NCBI GenBank assembly: GCA_964657795.1
Contig: CAZZWS010000207.1
Location: 1 to 7,053, forward strand
DNA length: 7,053 nucleotides
Direction: 5' to 3'
DNA from: CAHJXF01 sp964657795
GTDB taxonomy: Bacteria > Pseudomonadota > Gammaproteobacteria > Burkholderiales > Burkholderiaceae_D
Of the stretch, positions 1 to 6,126 are shown one piece after another. The notes under the pieces were generated by a model. It had not been told where the DNA came from. It made no database searches and was given only the letters and a program-made list of their open reading frames with translations. How positions within the stretch are numbered: position 1 is the stretch's first letter; the number at the start of each line of letters is the position of its first letter. Both the position numbers and the translations under genes were made by a program.

Positions 1-75
1 CATGGCGTGCGGCCGGGACGATGCGTCCACGATGTCCTGAACCGGGGGCTCCGGCGGACCGCCAGAGGGCCGCAT
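1..75 (-). CDS. Possible start of a minus-strand gene cut by the left edge
   Basis: An open frame runs off the left edge from an ATG at 75. It gives only 25 residues, including a stretch VQDIVDASSRPHAM. That stretch faintly resembles the N-terminal region of S9-type (prolyl oligopeptidase-like) peptidases, but it is far too short to assign. There is no clear ribosome binding site before the ATG, and the frame stays open further upstream, so the true start could be different. It may equally be a chance frame in GC-rich DNA. No function is claimed. Confidence 0.2.
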   Translation of the reverse strand, partial: MRPSGGPPEPPVQDIVDASSRPHAM

Positions 76-89
76 ATTCTGGATACTCG

Positions 90-113
90 AACCCCGCAGC
101 GCAACGCGGGGTT
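90..113. terminator. Hairpin downstream of marC, possible terminator
   Basis: A perfect 8-bp stem (AACCCCGC at 90-97 pairing with GCGGGGTT at 106-113) encloses an 8-base loop. It lies about 80 bases beyond the marC stop codon, where a terminator would be expected. The T tract is short (TTT at 112-114, on the plus side), and on the minus strand no T run follows. If it terminates marC, it is therefore weak or relies mainly on the stem. Confidence 0.45.
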
Positions 114-191
114 TACCCGATCGTCAAGCGGATCGCTTGTGGGGCAAGACGACGCCGATGTTCGACGAGCCCCGCAACCACTGCGCGCTCG

Positions 192-815
192 TCAGTGCCG
201 CAACACCGGCAACAACGCCGTCAGTCCGTCGACGATCAGCTCGACGCCGAGCGCGGCGAGCATCAGGCCCATCAGGCGCGTGGCCACGTTGATGCCGGTA
301 CGACCCAGCACGCGGCTGATCGGATCGGCCGCCGACAGCGCGGCGAACACGAGAACGGCGATCGCGATGCCGCTGCCGATCAGGTTGAGCTTCTGCAGCC
401 ATCCACCTGGCTCGGACGAATAGATGATCACCGTGCTGATCGTGCCGGGTCCGGCCAGCAGCGGGATCGCGAGCGGCACCACCGCGATGTTGTCCTTGAG
501 CTCGCCTTCGATGGCTTCCTCGGGCGTGGTCTTCGTGCCGCCCGGTTGCGCGTTGATCATCGAGATCGCCATCAGCAGCATGATGATGCCGCCCGCGACC
601 TGGAACGAGTTGACCGAGATGCCGAAGAAGTCGATGAACTGCTGACCCGCCAACGTCGTGATGGCGATCACCAGCGCGACCGTCAGCGACGCGACCCGGA
701 CGATCTTCTGTCGCTCGTGACGCGTGTTGCCGATGGTGAAGCTGATGAAGAACGGGATCGCGCCGAGCGGGTTGACGAGCGCGAGCAGCGAGATGAAGGT
801 CTTGAAGGAGTCCAT
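192..815 (-). CDS. marC: MarC family integral membrane protein (NAAT/UPF0056)
   Basis: This 207-residue inner-membrane protein belongs to the MarC (YchE/YhgN) family. The family is often labelled a neutral amino acid transporter, but its substrate is poorly established, and the old link of E. coli MarC to multiple antibiotic resistance has not held up. The sequence shows about six hydrophobic segments (roughly 6-28, 41-62, 68-87, 111-133, 142-165 and 180-200). It carries the family's two related signatures, NPLGAIPF at 15-22 and AIPLLAGPGTI at 116-126, one in each half, which reflects the internal duplication. Length is normal for the family. The ATG at 815 places the first signature where homologues have it, although no good Shine-Dalgarno sequence precedes it. 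The gene stands alone downstream of the GNAT remnant. The family call is firm; the substrate is unknown. Confidence 0.9.
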   Translation of the reverse strand: MDSFKTFISLLALVNPLGAIPFFISFTIGNTRHERQKIVRVASLTVALVIAITTLAGQQFIDFFGISVNSFQVAGGIIMLLMAISMINAQPGGTKTTPEEAIEGELKDNIAVVPLAIPLLAGPGTISTVIIYSSEPGGWLQKLNLIGSGIAIAVLVFAALSAADPISRVLGRTGINVATRLMGLMLAALGVELIVDGLTALLPVLRH

Positions 816-872
816 GGGTCGTATTGTCGTCGAGCGCTGTCGCGTGCGGGGCGCACGCTGTTCACCCGTCGA

Positions 873-953
873 TCGCTACTCGGCTCGGCGCGTCCGCTCC
901 TCGGCCCCGCACTTGATTCGCTACTCGGCCGACCGCTCAGCCCGCTGCTCAGC
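873..953. repeat. Degenerate tandem repeat, period 21-24 bases
   Basis: Four copies of a 12-base unit close to TCGCTACTCGGC start at 873, 894, 918 and 942. The copies at 873 and 918 are identical, the one at 894 differs at two positions and the one at 942 at three. The spacings (21, 24 and 24) are multiples of three, so a plus-strand frame reads a repeated S/P-LLG pattern. The array lies in the space between marC and cysB, directly beyond the stop codon of the GNAT remnant. It may be a slippage-grown spacer; no function is evident. Confidence 0.45.
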
Positions 954-1102
954 GGCCCGCGTACTCGACCGCGGCACGCGGCTCCGAGTCCAGATAACGA
1001 TGAGGCAGCGGATCGCGCAGCACCTCGAACATCGCATCGGCATGCGAGACCGAGCGGCTCCAGCGTCAGGCGCGCGGTCTCGAGGATGCCCATCGCGGGC
1101 AT
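949..1102 (-). pseudogene. Truncated, frameshifted GNAT acetyltransferase remnant
   Basis: Fifteen bases after the cysB-like stop, an ATG at 1102 opens a frame reading MPAMGILETARLTLEPL. This is the typical start of a RimJ/RimL-type GNAT N-acetyltransferase (beta-1 strand, ETxRLxLxPL). The frame then loses similarity. If one base is skipped near 1050, the next frame continues the expected helix and loop as ADAMFEVLRDP followed by LPHRYLDSEP, and it ends at a TGA at 949-951. The combined product would be about 50 residues, against roughly 170-190 for the family, and the acetyl-CoA binding motif is missing. It is therefore a broken leftover of a gene that probably followed cysB in the same direction. 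A sequencing error could explain the frameshift but not the missing C-terminal two thirds. The assignment rests on pattern recognition of a short stretch. Confidence 0.6.
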
Positions 1103-1116
1103 GTCGCCCGGGCGGG

Positions 1117-2079
1117 TCACAGCTGGTAGTCGCCACCGGGATCGTGCGCCTCGCCGCGGACCAGCCGCTCGATCATCGCCGCATCGACGTCCGGCGCGAC
1201 CAGCCCGATGAAGTGCTGCACGTAGGCGCGCAACGTCGCGCCCCGCTTGATGGCGAGGTGCGTGATCTGCGAGCCGAACAGGTGACCGGCCGGTATCGCG
1301 ACGAGCCCGGCGTCGCGCTCCGTGTCGTACGCGATGTCGGCCACGATGCCCACGCCGAGGCCGGCCTCGACATAGGTCTTGATGACGTCGGCGTCGATCG
1401 CGGCGAGCACCACGTCGGGCGCCAGCCGATGCGATGCGAAGGCCTCGTCGATGCGCGTGCGACCCGCGAACGCGGCGTCGTAGGTGACCAACGGGAAGCG
1501 CGCCAGCACTTCGAGCGACAGCGGCTTGCCAGCGAGCGCTTCGATCAGCGGATGCCCGTGCGGCGCGATGGCGACGTGCTGCCAAGTGAAGCACGGCACG
1601 CTGACGAGCCCGTCGACCTCGGCGATGGCTTCGGTCGCGATGGCCACGTCGGCCTCGTCGCGCAGGACCATCTCGGCGAGCTGGCGCGGACTGCCCTGCA
1701 GCAGCGACAGATGCACCAGCGGGTGCGCCGCGCGGAACGTCTGCACGACACGCGGCAGCGTGTAGCGCGCCTGCGTGTGCGTGGTGGCGATGGTCAGGTC
1801 GCCGTGGTCCTGCGCGCTGAAGTCCTTGCCGATGCGCTTCAGGTTCTCGGCTTCGAGCAGGAGCCGCTCGATGACCGGCAGGATCGCGCGGCCGGGCTCG
1901 GTGAGTGCAGTCAGCCGACGGCCATGCCGGAGGAAGATCGGGAAGCCGAGTTCGTCCTCGAACTCGAGGATCGCCTTCGACACGCCGGGCTGCGAGGTGT
2001 GCAGCGCCTCGGCGACCAGCGTCAGGTTGAAGCCGCGCCGGACCGTCTCGCGAACGAAGCGCAGCTGGTTGAAGTTCAT
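1117..2079 (-). CDS. cysB: CysB-type LysR family transcriptional regulator
   Basis: This 320-residue protein has an N-terminal winged helix-turn-helix (about residues 1-60; MNFNQLRFVRE start, recognition region around TSQPGVSK at 28-35) and a C-terminal periplasmic-binding-protein-like effector domain (about 90-300). It is close to CysB rather than to a general LysR protein. The segment TTHTQARY at 99-106 keeps Thr100, Thr102 and Gln103, which bind the sulfate-like ligand in CysB, at the same numbering as I recall for the enterobacterial protein. CysB/Cbl proteins activate cysteine biosynthesis and sulfate or sulfonate assimilation genes in response to N-acetylserine or O-acetylserine and sulfate. 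The ATG at 2079 has a weak AGGT about six bases upstream and gives the standard family N-terminus. No sulfur genes lie next to it in the window, so its exact regulon (CysB or Cbl) is inferred. Upstream is a repeat with an assembly gap. Confidence 0.88.
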   Translation of the reverse strand: MNFNQLRFVRETVRRGFNLTLVAEALHTSQPGVSKAILEFEDELGFPIFLRHGRRLTALTEPGRAILPVIERLLLEAENLKRIGKDFSAQDHGDLTIATTHTQARYTLPRVVQTFRAAHPLVHLSLLQGSPRQLAEMVLRDEADVAIATEAIAEVDGLVSVPCFTWQHVAIAPHGHPLIEALAGKPLSLEVLARFPLVTYDAAFAGRTRIDEAFASHRLAPDVVLAAIDADVIKTYVEAGLGVGIVADIAYDTERDAGLVAIPAGHLFGSQITHLAIKRGATLRAYVQHFIGLVAPDVDAAMIERLVRGEAHDPGGDYQL

Positions 2080-2109
2080 GACGACCTATCGGCAACCCGG
2101 GATGAACTT

Positions 2110-2160
2110 GTCACCCCGGCGCAGGCCGGGGCCTAATCTGNNNNNNNNNNCCGGGGTGAC
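2110..2160. repeat. REP-like palindromic repeat interrupted by an assembly gap
   Basis: The left arm at 2110-2133 begins GTCACCCCGGCGCAGG and continues with a GC-rich stem sequence. The right arm CCGGGGTGAC at 2151-2160 is the reverse complement of the first ten bases of the left arm. Between them lie TAATCTG and ten Ns. The 24-base left arm is identical to the reverse complement of 3204-3227, so this is a second copy of the repeat found between secD and secF. It lies between the end of secF and the cysB-like gene. It may act as a terminator-like or mRNA-stabilising hairpin for secF transcripts. Its full length is hidden by the gap. Confidence 0.8.
2141..2150. other. Assembly gap (10 Ns)
   Basis: Ten unknown bases sit inside the palindromic repeat. 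Ten is a common placeholder size, so the real missing length is unknown. Because the flanking sequence is a dispersed repeat, the join between the secF side and the cysB side rests on scaffolding rather than on continuous sequence. Confidence 0.97.
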
Positions 2161-2189
2161 GGAAACAGGCGGCGATCGGAAGCGACCGA

Positions 2190-3146
2190 TCAAACCACCG
2201 CGCCGGCTTTTTCCTTCACGGGCTTGATCAGATCCTCGCGCTTCACGCCGAGCCACTTCGTGATCGGCGCCATCACCAGCACCGACGAGTAGATGCCGAA
2301 CAGGATGCCGATGGTCAGGGCCAGCGCGAAGTAGTGCAGCGTCGGACCGCCGAACAGCAGCATCGACAGCACCATCGTCTCGGTCAGCCCGTGCGTGATC
2401 ACCGTGCGGCTCATCGTGCTGGTGATCGCGTTGTCGATGACGTTGTCGACGCTCGCCTTGCGCATCTTGCGGAAGTTCTCGCGGATCCGGTCGGCGATGA
2501 CGACCGATTCGTTGACCGAGTAGCCGAGCACCGCGAGCGCGGCTGCGAGCACGGTCAGCGAGAACTCCCACTGGAACGCCGCGAAGAAGCCCAGGATGAT
2601 CACCACGTCGTGCAGGTTGGCGACGATGGCCGCGACGGCGAACTTCCATTCGAAACGCAGCGCGAGGTAGATCACGATGCCGAGGATCACGAACAGCAGC
2701 GCGAGCGCGCCGTCGTTGGCGAGCTCCTGACCCACCTGTGGCCCGACGAACTCGACGCGCGTGATGGTGGCGCCGGCGCCCCCGGCCTTCAGCACGACGT
2801 CGGTGAGCTTGGCCGCATCGAGCTTGGTGTCCGGCGTGGCGATCGAAGGCGACGCGGCCACGTCCTTCAGCGACAGGCGCAACAGCACGTCGCGCGCGGT
2901 GCCGAAGTTCTGGACCTGCGGCTCGGTGACGCCGACCTTCTGCATCGCGCTGCGCAGGCCCTCGATGTCGGCCGGCTGCGAGTAGGCGGCCTCGACGACC
3001 ACGCCACCGGTGAACTCGATGCTGAAATTGAGCCCGCGCGTGACGAGGAAGATCACGGCCGCGACGAAGGTGAGCAACGAGATGACGTTGAACACCAGCG
3101 CATGGCGCATGAAGGGGATGTCGCGGCGGATGCGGAAAAACTCCAT
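2190..3146 (-). CDS. secF: Protein translocase subunit SecF
   Basis: SecF pairs with SecD as an accessory complex of the SecYEG channel. It uses the proton gradient to pull translocating proteins to the periplasmic side. The 318-residue protein has the family layout: a first membrane segment (about 15-36), a periplasmic P1 domain opening with FTGG at 45-48, and five further membrane segments from about 146 to 297. Conserved signatures are VGPQVGQEL at 134-142, LHD at 178-180 and GYSVNESVV followed by DRIREN at 208-224. In the fourth membrane segment the acidic position reads Asn-Glu where E. coli SecF has Asn-Asp, which I believe is common in this lineage. Length is normal. The ATG at 3146 gives the expected N-terminus, though no strong ribosome binding site precedes it. 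It follows secD by 101 bases that are mostly occupied by a palindromic repeat. Confidence 0.97.
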   Translation of the reverse strand: MEFFRIRRDIPFMRHALVFNVISLLTFVAAVIFLVTRGLNFSIEFTGGVVVEAAYSQPADIEGLRSAMQKVGVTEPQVQNFGTARDVLLRLSLKDVAASPSIATPDTKLDAAKLTDVVLKAGGAGATITRVEFVGPQVGQELANDGALALLFVILGIVIYLALRFEWKFAVAAIVANLHDVVIILGFFAAFQWEFSLTVLAAALAVLGYSVNESVVIADRIRENFRKMRKASVDNVIDNAITSTMSRTVITHGLTETMVLSMLLFGGPTLHYFALALTIGILFGIYSSVLVMAPITKWLGVKREDLIKPVKEKAGAVV

Positions 3147-3154
3147 CTGACTAT

Positions 3155-3227
3155 GTCATCCCGGCGAAGGCCGGAACCTCATTGGTTTTCTTGAGAGACA
3201 TTGGGCCCCGGCCTGCGCCGGGGTGAC
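3155..3227. repeat. REP-like inverted repeat between secD and secF
   Basis: Two arms face each other. GTCATCCCGGCGAAGGCCGG and a few following bases (from 3155) are partly complementary to the sequence ending CGCCGGGGTGAC at 3227. The arms differ at several positions, so they form an imperfect long stem around a loop near 3185-3199. The right arm (3204-3227), read on the minus strand, is identical to the left arm of the repeat at 2110. This type of GTCATCCCGGCG repeat is scattered through intergenic regions of many proteobacteria (established knowledge). Within the operon it could form a hairpin that lowers or stabilises downstream secF expression; that role is inferred. Confidence 0.85.
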
Positions 3228-3247
3228 AACGGAAGAGAACGCGACGC

Positions 3248-5122
3248 TCAAACCTTCACCGTCTTCGCATCCGGCCGCCACACCTGCCCGATCGCCACCT
3301 TCGTCAGCCGCTTCTGCTTGCCGTAGATCAGGTTGACGATCCCGCGCGACACGAACACCGACGAGAAGATCGATGTCAGGATGCCCAGGCAGTGGACCAC
3401 CGCGAAGCCGCGGATCGGACCGGACCCGAACGCCAGCAAGGCCAGGCCGGCGATCAGCGTCGTGATGTTGGAGTCGACGATGGTGCCGAACGCGCGGTCG
3501 TAGCCTTCGGCGATCGCGGCCTGCGGCGACTTGCCCTGCCGCAGCTCTTCGCGGATGCGTTCGTTGATCAGCACGTTGGAGTCGATCGCCATGCCCAGCG
3601 CGAGCGCGATGGCCGCGATGCCGGGCAGCGTCAGCGTGGCCTGCAGCATCGACAGCAGCGCGATCAGGAACAGCAGGTTGGACGCGAGCGCGATGACCGA
3701 GATCACGCCGAACAGCAGGTAGTAGATGACCATGAACACCGCGATGGCCGCGAAGCCGTACACGGTCGACAGGAAGCCGCGCAGGATGTTGTCGGCACCC
3801 AGCGACGGCCCGATGCTGCGCTCCTCGATGATCTCCATGGGCGCGGCCAGCGAGCCGGAACGCAGGATCAGCGACGTGTCGGTGGTCTCGCTCGGCGTGA
3901 AGACGCCGGTGATGCGGAAGCGGTTGCCGAGCTCGCTCTGGATGGTGGGTGCCGTGACCACCTCGCCGCGACCCTTCTCGAACAGGATCATGGCCATCCG
4001 CTTGCCGATGTTGTCGCGGGTGAAGTCGCGCAGCGCCCGAGCGCCCTTGGCGTCGACGTTGAGGTTGATGTCGGGCCGCTGGTTCTCGTCGAAGCCCGGC
4101 TGCGCGTCGGTCAGGTTGTCGCCCGAGAAGATGACCTGCTTCTTGACCAGCAGCGGAATACCGTTGCGGTCGATGAACTTGTCGTCGCCGAACGGCACGG
4201 TGCCGGCGGCTGCGGCAGCCTGCGCCTCGGACGAGTCGTCGACGAGCCGCGCTTCGAGGGTCGCCGTACGGCCGATGATGTCCTTGGCCTTCGCGGTGTC
4301 CTGCACGCCGGGCAGCTCGACGACGATGCGGTCTGCGCCTTGCTGCTGGATGATCGGCTCCGACACGCCGAGCTGGTTGACGCGGTTGTGCAGCGTGCTG
4401 ATGTTCTGCTTCAACGCGTTGTCCTGCACCGACTTGATGGCCGCGGGGCGGAAGGTGGCGACCAGCTTCGTCGCGGCCCCGTCGGCGACCGTCGCGATCT
4501 GCATCTCCGGCATGCCGTCCTCGAGCACGGGGCGAGCGCGGCCCGCGGTGTCCGCGTCGGTGAACGTGACCTCGATGGAATCGCCGGTGCGCGCGATGCC
4601 GTTGTGGCGGATGTTCTTGTCGCGCAGCAACGTGCGTGCGTCGCCGGTGAGCGCGTCGAGGCGCTTGCCGAGCGCGCTCTTCATGTCGACCTGCATCAGG
4701 AAGTGGACGCCGCCGCGCAGGTCGAGGCCGAGGTACATCGGCAGCGCGTGCACCGCGGTCAGCCAGCGCGGCGAGTCCGAGACGAGGTTGAGCGCGACGA
4801 CGTAGCTCGGATCGTCGGCGACGGGGTTGAGCCCCTTCTGCAGCACGTCCTTGGCCTTGAGCTGCGCATCGCCGTTCGCGAGGCGCACGCGGACCGACGG
4901 CGACTGGCCGTTGTCGAAGAACATGCCGGTGGTGGCGATGCCGGCCTGCTTCAACTGGTCGTCGATGCGATTCATCATCGACGCGTCGACCTTGACCGTG
5001 GCCTTGCCGCTCGTGACCTGCACGGCCGGGGCGTCGCCGAAGACGTTGGGCAACGCGTAGATCAGGCCGATCGCGAGCGCGACGACGATCAGGACGTACT
5101 TCCAGAGCGGATAACGATTCAT
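3248..5122 (-). CDS. secD: Protein translocase subunit SecD
   Basis: SecD is the large partner of SecF in the proton-driven complex that assists SecYEG-dependent export. The 624-residue protein has one N-terminal membrane segment (about 8-25) and a large periplasmic region. That region includes the LGLDLRGG signature at 131-138, the P1-base motif NRVNQLGVSEP at 246-256 and a head subdomain (about 290-430). Five membrane segments follow from about 450 to 595. The fourth-segment motif GMAIDSNVLINERIREE at 510-526 keeps Asp514, the counterpart of the acidic residue needed for proton-driven function in E. coli SecD. Length is normal and I see no disruption. The ATG at 5122 lies 31 bases after the yajC stop with only a weak AAGAAA ribosome binding site, so translation may depend partly on yajC. 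It is co-directional with yajC and secF and presumably forms one operon with them. Confidence 0.98.
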   Translation of the reverse strand: MNRYPLWKYVLIVVALAIGLIYALPNVFGDAPAVQVTSGKATVKVDASMMNRIDDQLKQAGIATTGMFFDNGQSPSVRVRLANGDAQLKAKDVLQKGLNPVADDPSYVVALNLVSDSPRWLTAVHALPMYLGLDLRGGVHFLMQVDMKSALGKRLDALTGDARTLLRDKNIRHNGIARTGDSIEVTFTDADTAGRARPVLEDGMPEMQIATVADGAATKLVATFRPAAIKSVQDNALKQNISTLHNRVNQLGVSEPIIQQQGADRIVVELPGVQDTAKAKDIIGRTATLEARLVDDSSEAQAAAAAGTVPFGDDKFIDRNGIPLLVKKQVIFSGDNLTDAQPGFDENQRPDINLNVDAKGARALRDFTRDNIGKRMAMILFEKGRGEVVTAPTIQSELGNRFRITGVFTPSETTDTSLILRSGSLAAPMEIIEERSIGPSLGADNILRGFLSTVYGFAAIAVFMVIYYLLFGVISVIALASNLLFLIALLSMLQATLTLPGIAAIALALGMAIDSNVLINERIREELRQGKSPQAAIAEGYDRAFGTIVDSNITTLIAGLALLAFGSGPIRGFAVVHCLGILTSIFSSVFVSRGIVNLIYGKQKRLTKVAIGQVWRPDAKTVKV

Positions 5123-5153
5123 GGGTTTCTTGCGCGGCTCGGCGTGCGGGCGT

Positions 5154-5507
5154 TCAGATCGCCTTGATCGTGCCCTTGGGCAACAGCGCCGAGATGGCCG
5201 ACTTCTGCACGGTCATCTCGACCGGGGAGCTGCCCCCGACGACGTTGCCGACCTCGATCGTCACGTAGGCGTCGACGACCTTGCTGACGCGGCCCAGCAG
5301 GCCGCCGGACGTGATCACCTCGTCGCCGCTCCTGATGCCTTCCATCATGGCCCGCTGTTCCTTCGCGCGCTTCTGCTGCGGACGAATCAGGAGGAAGTAG
5401 AAGGCGACGATCATCAACGCGGGCAGCGCCATCTGCTCGATCGAAAAACCAGGTGCGGCCGCAGCGCCGGTGGCAGCCTGCGCATACGCGTCGGAAATCA
5501 GGAACAA
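5154..5507 (-). CDS. yajC: Preprotein translocase subunit YajC
   Basis: YajC is a small single-span inner-membrane protein that copurifies with SecDF and is usually encoded just before secD. The 117-residue product begins MFLISDAYAQ, typical of the family. It has one hydrophobic segment (about 22-42) with the characteristic FYFLLIRPQQKRAKEQ stretch at 36-51, then a small cytoplasmic domain with GDEVITSGGLLG at 61-72. The start codon is TTG at 5507: a GGAG ribosome binding site at 5514-5517, six bases upstream, supports it, and the resulting N-terminus matches homologues. It heads the yajC-secD-secF block. Unlike the common order queA-tgt-yajC, the gene upstream here is the STY0301-family gene, 181 bases away, so yajC probably uses a promoter in that gap. 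Confidence 0.96.
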   Translation of the reverse strand: MFLISDAYAQAATGAAAAPGFSIEQMALPALMIVAFYFLLIRPQQKRAKEQRAMMEGIRSGDEVITSGGLLGRVSKVVDAYVTIEVGNVVGGSSPVEMTVQKSAISALLPKGTIKAI

Positions 5508-5512
5508 GGGGT

Positions 5513-5580
5513 TCTCCGAAAAGGACGACCACCGCGCACGAAGGCGGCGGCCCGTCCGAAAAAATCAGCCGGCGATTGTA
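5513..5580 (-). promoter_or_regulatory. Leader of yajC with candidate -10 box
   Basis: The 181-base space before yajC holds a candidate -10 hexamer TACAAT (plus-strand positions 5575-5580), which matches five of six consensus bases. About 67 bases separate it from the start codon. No good -35 element is visible at the usual distance. The Shine-Dalgarno GGAG at 5514-5517 ends the leader and decides the TTG start. The promoter call is tentative, resting on the hexamer and on the need for a start point here because the usual upstream tgt is absent. Confidence 0.35.
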
Positions 5581-5688
5581 CAACGGCGACGCGGCGACTC
5601 TGCTAGGCCGGCACGGAGCGGACGTGCGCGCGACGACCGCCGCGCCGAGGAGCTCTTCAGGGAACGAGCCGAACGGCGACCGCGACGA

Positions 5689-6126
5689 TCAGCGGCAGAC
5701 GAACGTGCCGTGCATCACCGCGGGGTCGCCTTCCTTCGTCATCGTGCCGTCGCACGACGTGGCCGCGTCGTCGGCGCGGACGGCCACGTGGATGAGGCCG
5801 TTGGCGTAATCGCAGGAGAGCCACTTGCCGTCCGGATAGCTGCCCGGGAAGCGCCAGGTCGACCGCGCGCCGCCGTGGTTGTTCTGCGCCGGCATCAGGA
5901 CGGCGCCCCGTTCGGGTGGTCCGTCGTAGACGTTGAGGCCGCTCAGGAAGAGCGGCGTCGCGTCGACCGTCGACTGGAATCTCGCGGGCTGGTCGGCAGC
6001 CGCGACCTTGGCCTCCTCGATGTGGATCCTCACCGGACACATTTCGCGCGCCGCGGTGGCGCCGAAGCTCGGCGCCGTCAAGGCTGCAGCGACCACCAGC
6101 GGCACGACCCTGCACGCGCTTTTCAT
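5689..6126 (-). CDS. STY0301 family protein, probable periplasmic immunity protein (Tai2-like)
   Basis: The 145-residue product starts with a clear signal peptide (basic MKSACR, then a hydrophobic stretch to about residue 20, with likely cleavage after the ATA at 23-25). The mature part of about 120 residues has four cysteines, at 30, 105, 125 and 144, suited to two disulfide bonds in the periplasm. I recognise the pattern as the STY0301 family (CPVRI near the start, SGLNVYDGPPE in the middle, KWLSCDY and TFVC towards the end). Such proteins are encoded beside BPSL0067/Tae2-type amidases and are expected to bind and block them. The ATG at 6126 overlaps the stop of the upstream gene in ATGA and has no strong ribosome binding site of its own, which indicates translational coupling and is typical of effector/immunity pairs. 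The family call is fairly firm; the immunity role comes from gene order and the signal peptide. Confidence 0.8.
   Translation of the reverse strand: MKSACRVVPLVVAAALTAPSFGATAAREMCPVRIHIEEAKVAAADQPARFQSTVDATPLFLSGLNVYDGPPERGAVLMPAQNNHGGARSTWRFPGSYPDGKWLSCDYANGLIHVAVRADDAATSCDGTMTKEGDPAVMHGTFVCR

Noticed and set aside
21..1211. 396-codon plus-strand open frame opposite marC and the cysB end
   Set aside because: The product is dominated by Arg, Asp and His with no recognisable domain, and it runs antisense across two unrelated genes. It is a GC-driven shadow.
724..2136. 470-codon plus-strand and overlapping minus-strand frames across the cysB region
   Set aside because: Both are out of frame with the clear CysB-type protein. 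The plus-strand frame ends in the translated repeat (TPAQAGA), a common annotation artefact.
2110..3227. Repeats near secF as a CRISPR array or insertion sequence ends
   Set aside because: There are only two inverted hairpin-type copies with no regular spacers, and the DNA between them is simply secF with no transposase.
3392..5167. 591-codon plus-strand open frame opposite secD
   Set aside because: The frame is antisense to a complete, well-conserved secD. Its product is a low-complexity mix rich in Arg, Asp, Val and Gln, typical of shadow frames in GC-rich DNA.
5566..5609. GCCGGC copies followed by TTTTTT upstream of yajC as a terminator for the immunity gene
   Set aside because: The two GCCGGC copies are more than 30 bases apart and each is self-complementary. 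There is no compact stem directly before the T run.
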